DNA from: Chromatiales bacterium
Lineage (GTDB): Bacteria > Pseudomonadota > Gammaproteobacteria > Steroidobacterales > GCA-2729495
Direction: 5' to 3'
NCBI GenBank assembly: GCA_030614035.1
Contig: JAUWKW010000102.1
Coordinates: forward strand, 1 to 5,945
DNA length: 5,945 bases
The notes under the pieces are model-generated. The model saw only the letters and a list, made by a program, of their open reading frames with translations, did no database searches and was not told where the DNA came from. Positions 5,893 through 5,945 of the stretch are shown here, one piece after another (position 1 is the first letter of the stretch; every line of letters starts with the position of its first letter). The position numbers and the translations under genes were made by a program.

Positions 5893-5945
5893 TTACACCG
5901 TTTTTTGGTCTGCTGCTTTGGCAGACCGATGAAGATATAGAGGAT
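5893..5945 (-). CDS. 3' end of a gene upstream of cysH, possibly DUF934 family
   Basis: A minus-strand frame enters from the right edge and ends with [16 protein letters not shown] and TAA (5893-5895), 22 bases before the cysH start. In many gammaproteobacteria a DUF934 protein gene lies between the sulfite reductase gene cysI and cysH. Those proteins, as I recall, often end with a P-L-aromatic-Arg stretch like PLYLHR. With only 16 codons visible the identity is a guess from context. The frame might also be chance, since the cysH frame itself is open to the edge. Confidence 0.3.
   Translation of the reverse strand, partial: PLYLHRSAKAADQKTV
5907..5927. repeat. Perfect 7-bp inverted repeat upstream of cysH
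   Basis: GGTCTGC (5907-5913) and GCAGACC (5921-5927) form a perfect stem around a 7-base loop. A six-T run (5901-5906) lies to its left on the plus strand, so on the minus strand the stem is followed by A residues. That is the wrong polarity for an intrinsic terminator of the minus-strand genes, and no T run follows on the plus strand. It may be an mRNA hairpin at the junction into cysH. Confidence 0.5.

Noticed and set aside
5901..5927. Intrinsic terminator formed by the stem and the six-T run
   Set aside because: The T run precedes the stem on the plus strand and becomes an A run after the stem on the minus strand. Neither direction gives a stem followed by T residues.
1..5945. CRISPR array, tRNA, rRNA, insertion sequence or prophage parts
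   Set aside because: No regularly spaced repeats, cloverleaf, transposase motifs or terminal inverted repeats were seen on either strand.

Overview
The window looks like a chromosomal segment of a gammaproteobacterium, by eye slightly GC-rich. The CysB regulator, the trifunctional CysG and the CysH without iron-sulfur cysteines are all of the type known from Escherichia coli and Pseudomonas. The species cannot be named from this sequence. The region serves assimilatory sulfate reduction and the synthesis of siroheme, the cofactor of sulfite reductase.

Layout. A three-gene minus-strand operon fills bases 3698 down to 1: cysG (siroheme synthase), a short glutamyl-tRNA-reductase-like gene (hemA-like) starting 2 bases after the cysG stop, and a hydroxymethylbilane-synthase-like gene (hemC-like) starting 11 bases further on and running off the left edge. 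The hemC-like frame is open without interruption for 409 codons. Its last ~60 residues look like part of a fused uroporphyrinogen-III-synthase (HemD)-like domain. Bases 3699-4020 form a divergent control region. They hold an AT-rich candidate cysG promoter, a perfect palindrome in the cysG leader, a TTGACA-type candidate cysB promoter, and a LysR-type T-N11-A dyad (TAAC-N5-GTTA) against the cysB -10 region. cysB (plus strand, 4021-5031) meets cysH (minus strand, 5870-5070) tail to tail across 38 bases. The last bases hold the 3' end of a further minus-strand gene upstream of cysH, possibly of the DUF934 type.

How the genes fit together. CysB is the transcriptional activator of cysteine biosynthesis. 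CysH reduces PAPS to sulfite, and sulfite reductase needs the siroheme made by CysG. The HemA-like and HemC-like genes catalyse, or are descended from enzymes that catalyse, the early steps from glutamyl-tRNA to the CysG substrate uroporphyrinogen III, so the operon resembles a dedicated siroheme branch.

The most interesting point is that both added proteins depart from their families at key positions. The HemA-like protein keeps the catalytic cysteine but loses the conserved His and GE motif and lacks the C-terminal dimerisation domain. The HemC-like protein keeps its substrate-binding arginines and catalytic aspartate but lacks the GGKGLF loop, and by my alignment the cysteine that carries the dipyrromethane cofactor is replaced by glutamine. 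Both frames are intact and tightly packed, so they look retained rather than decaying.
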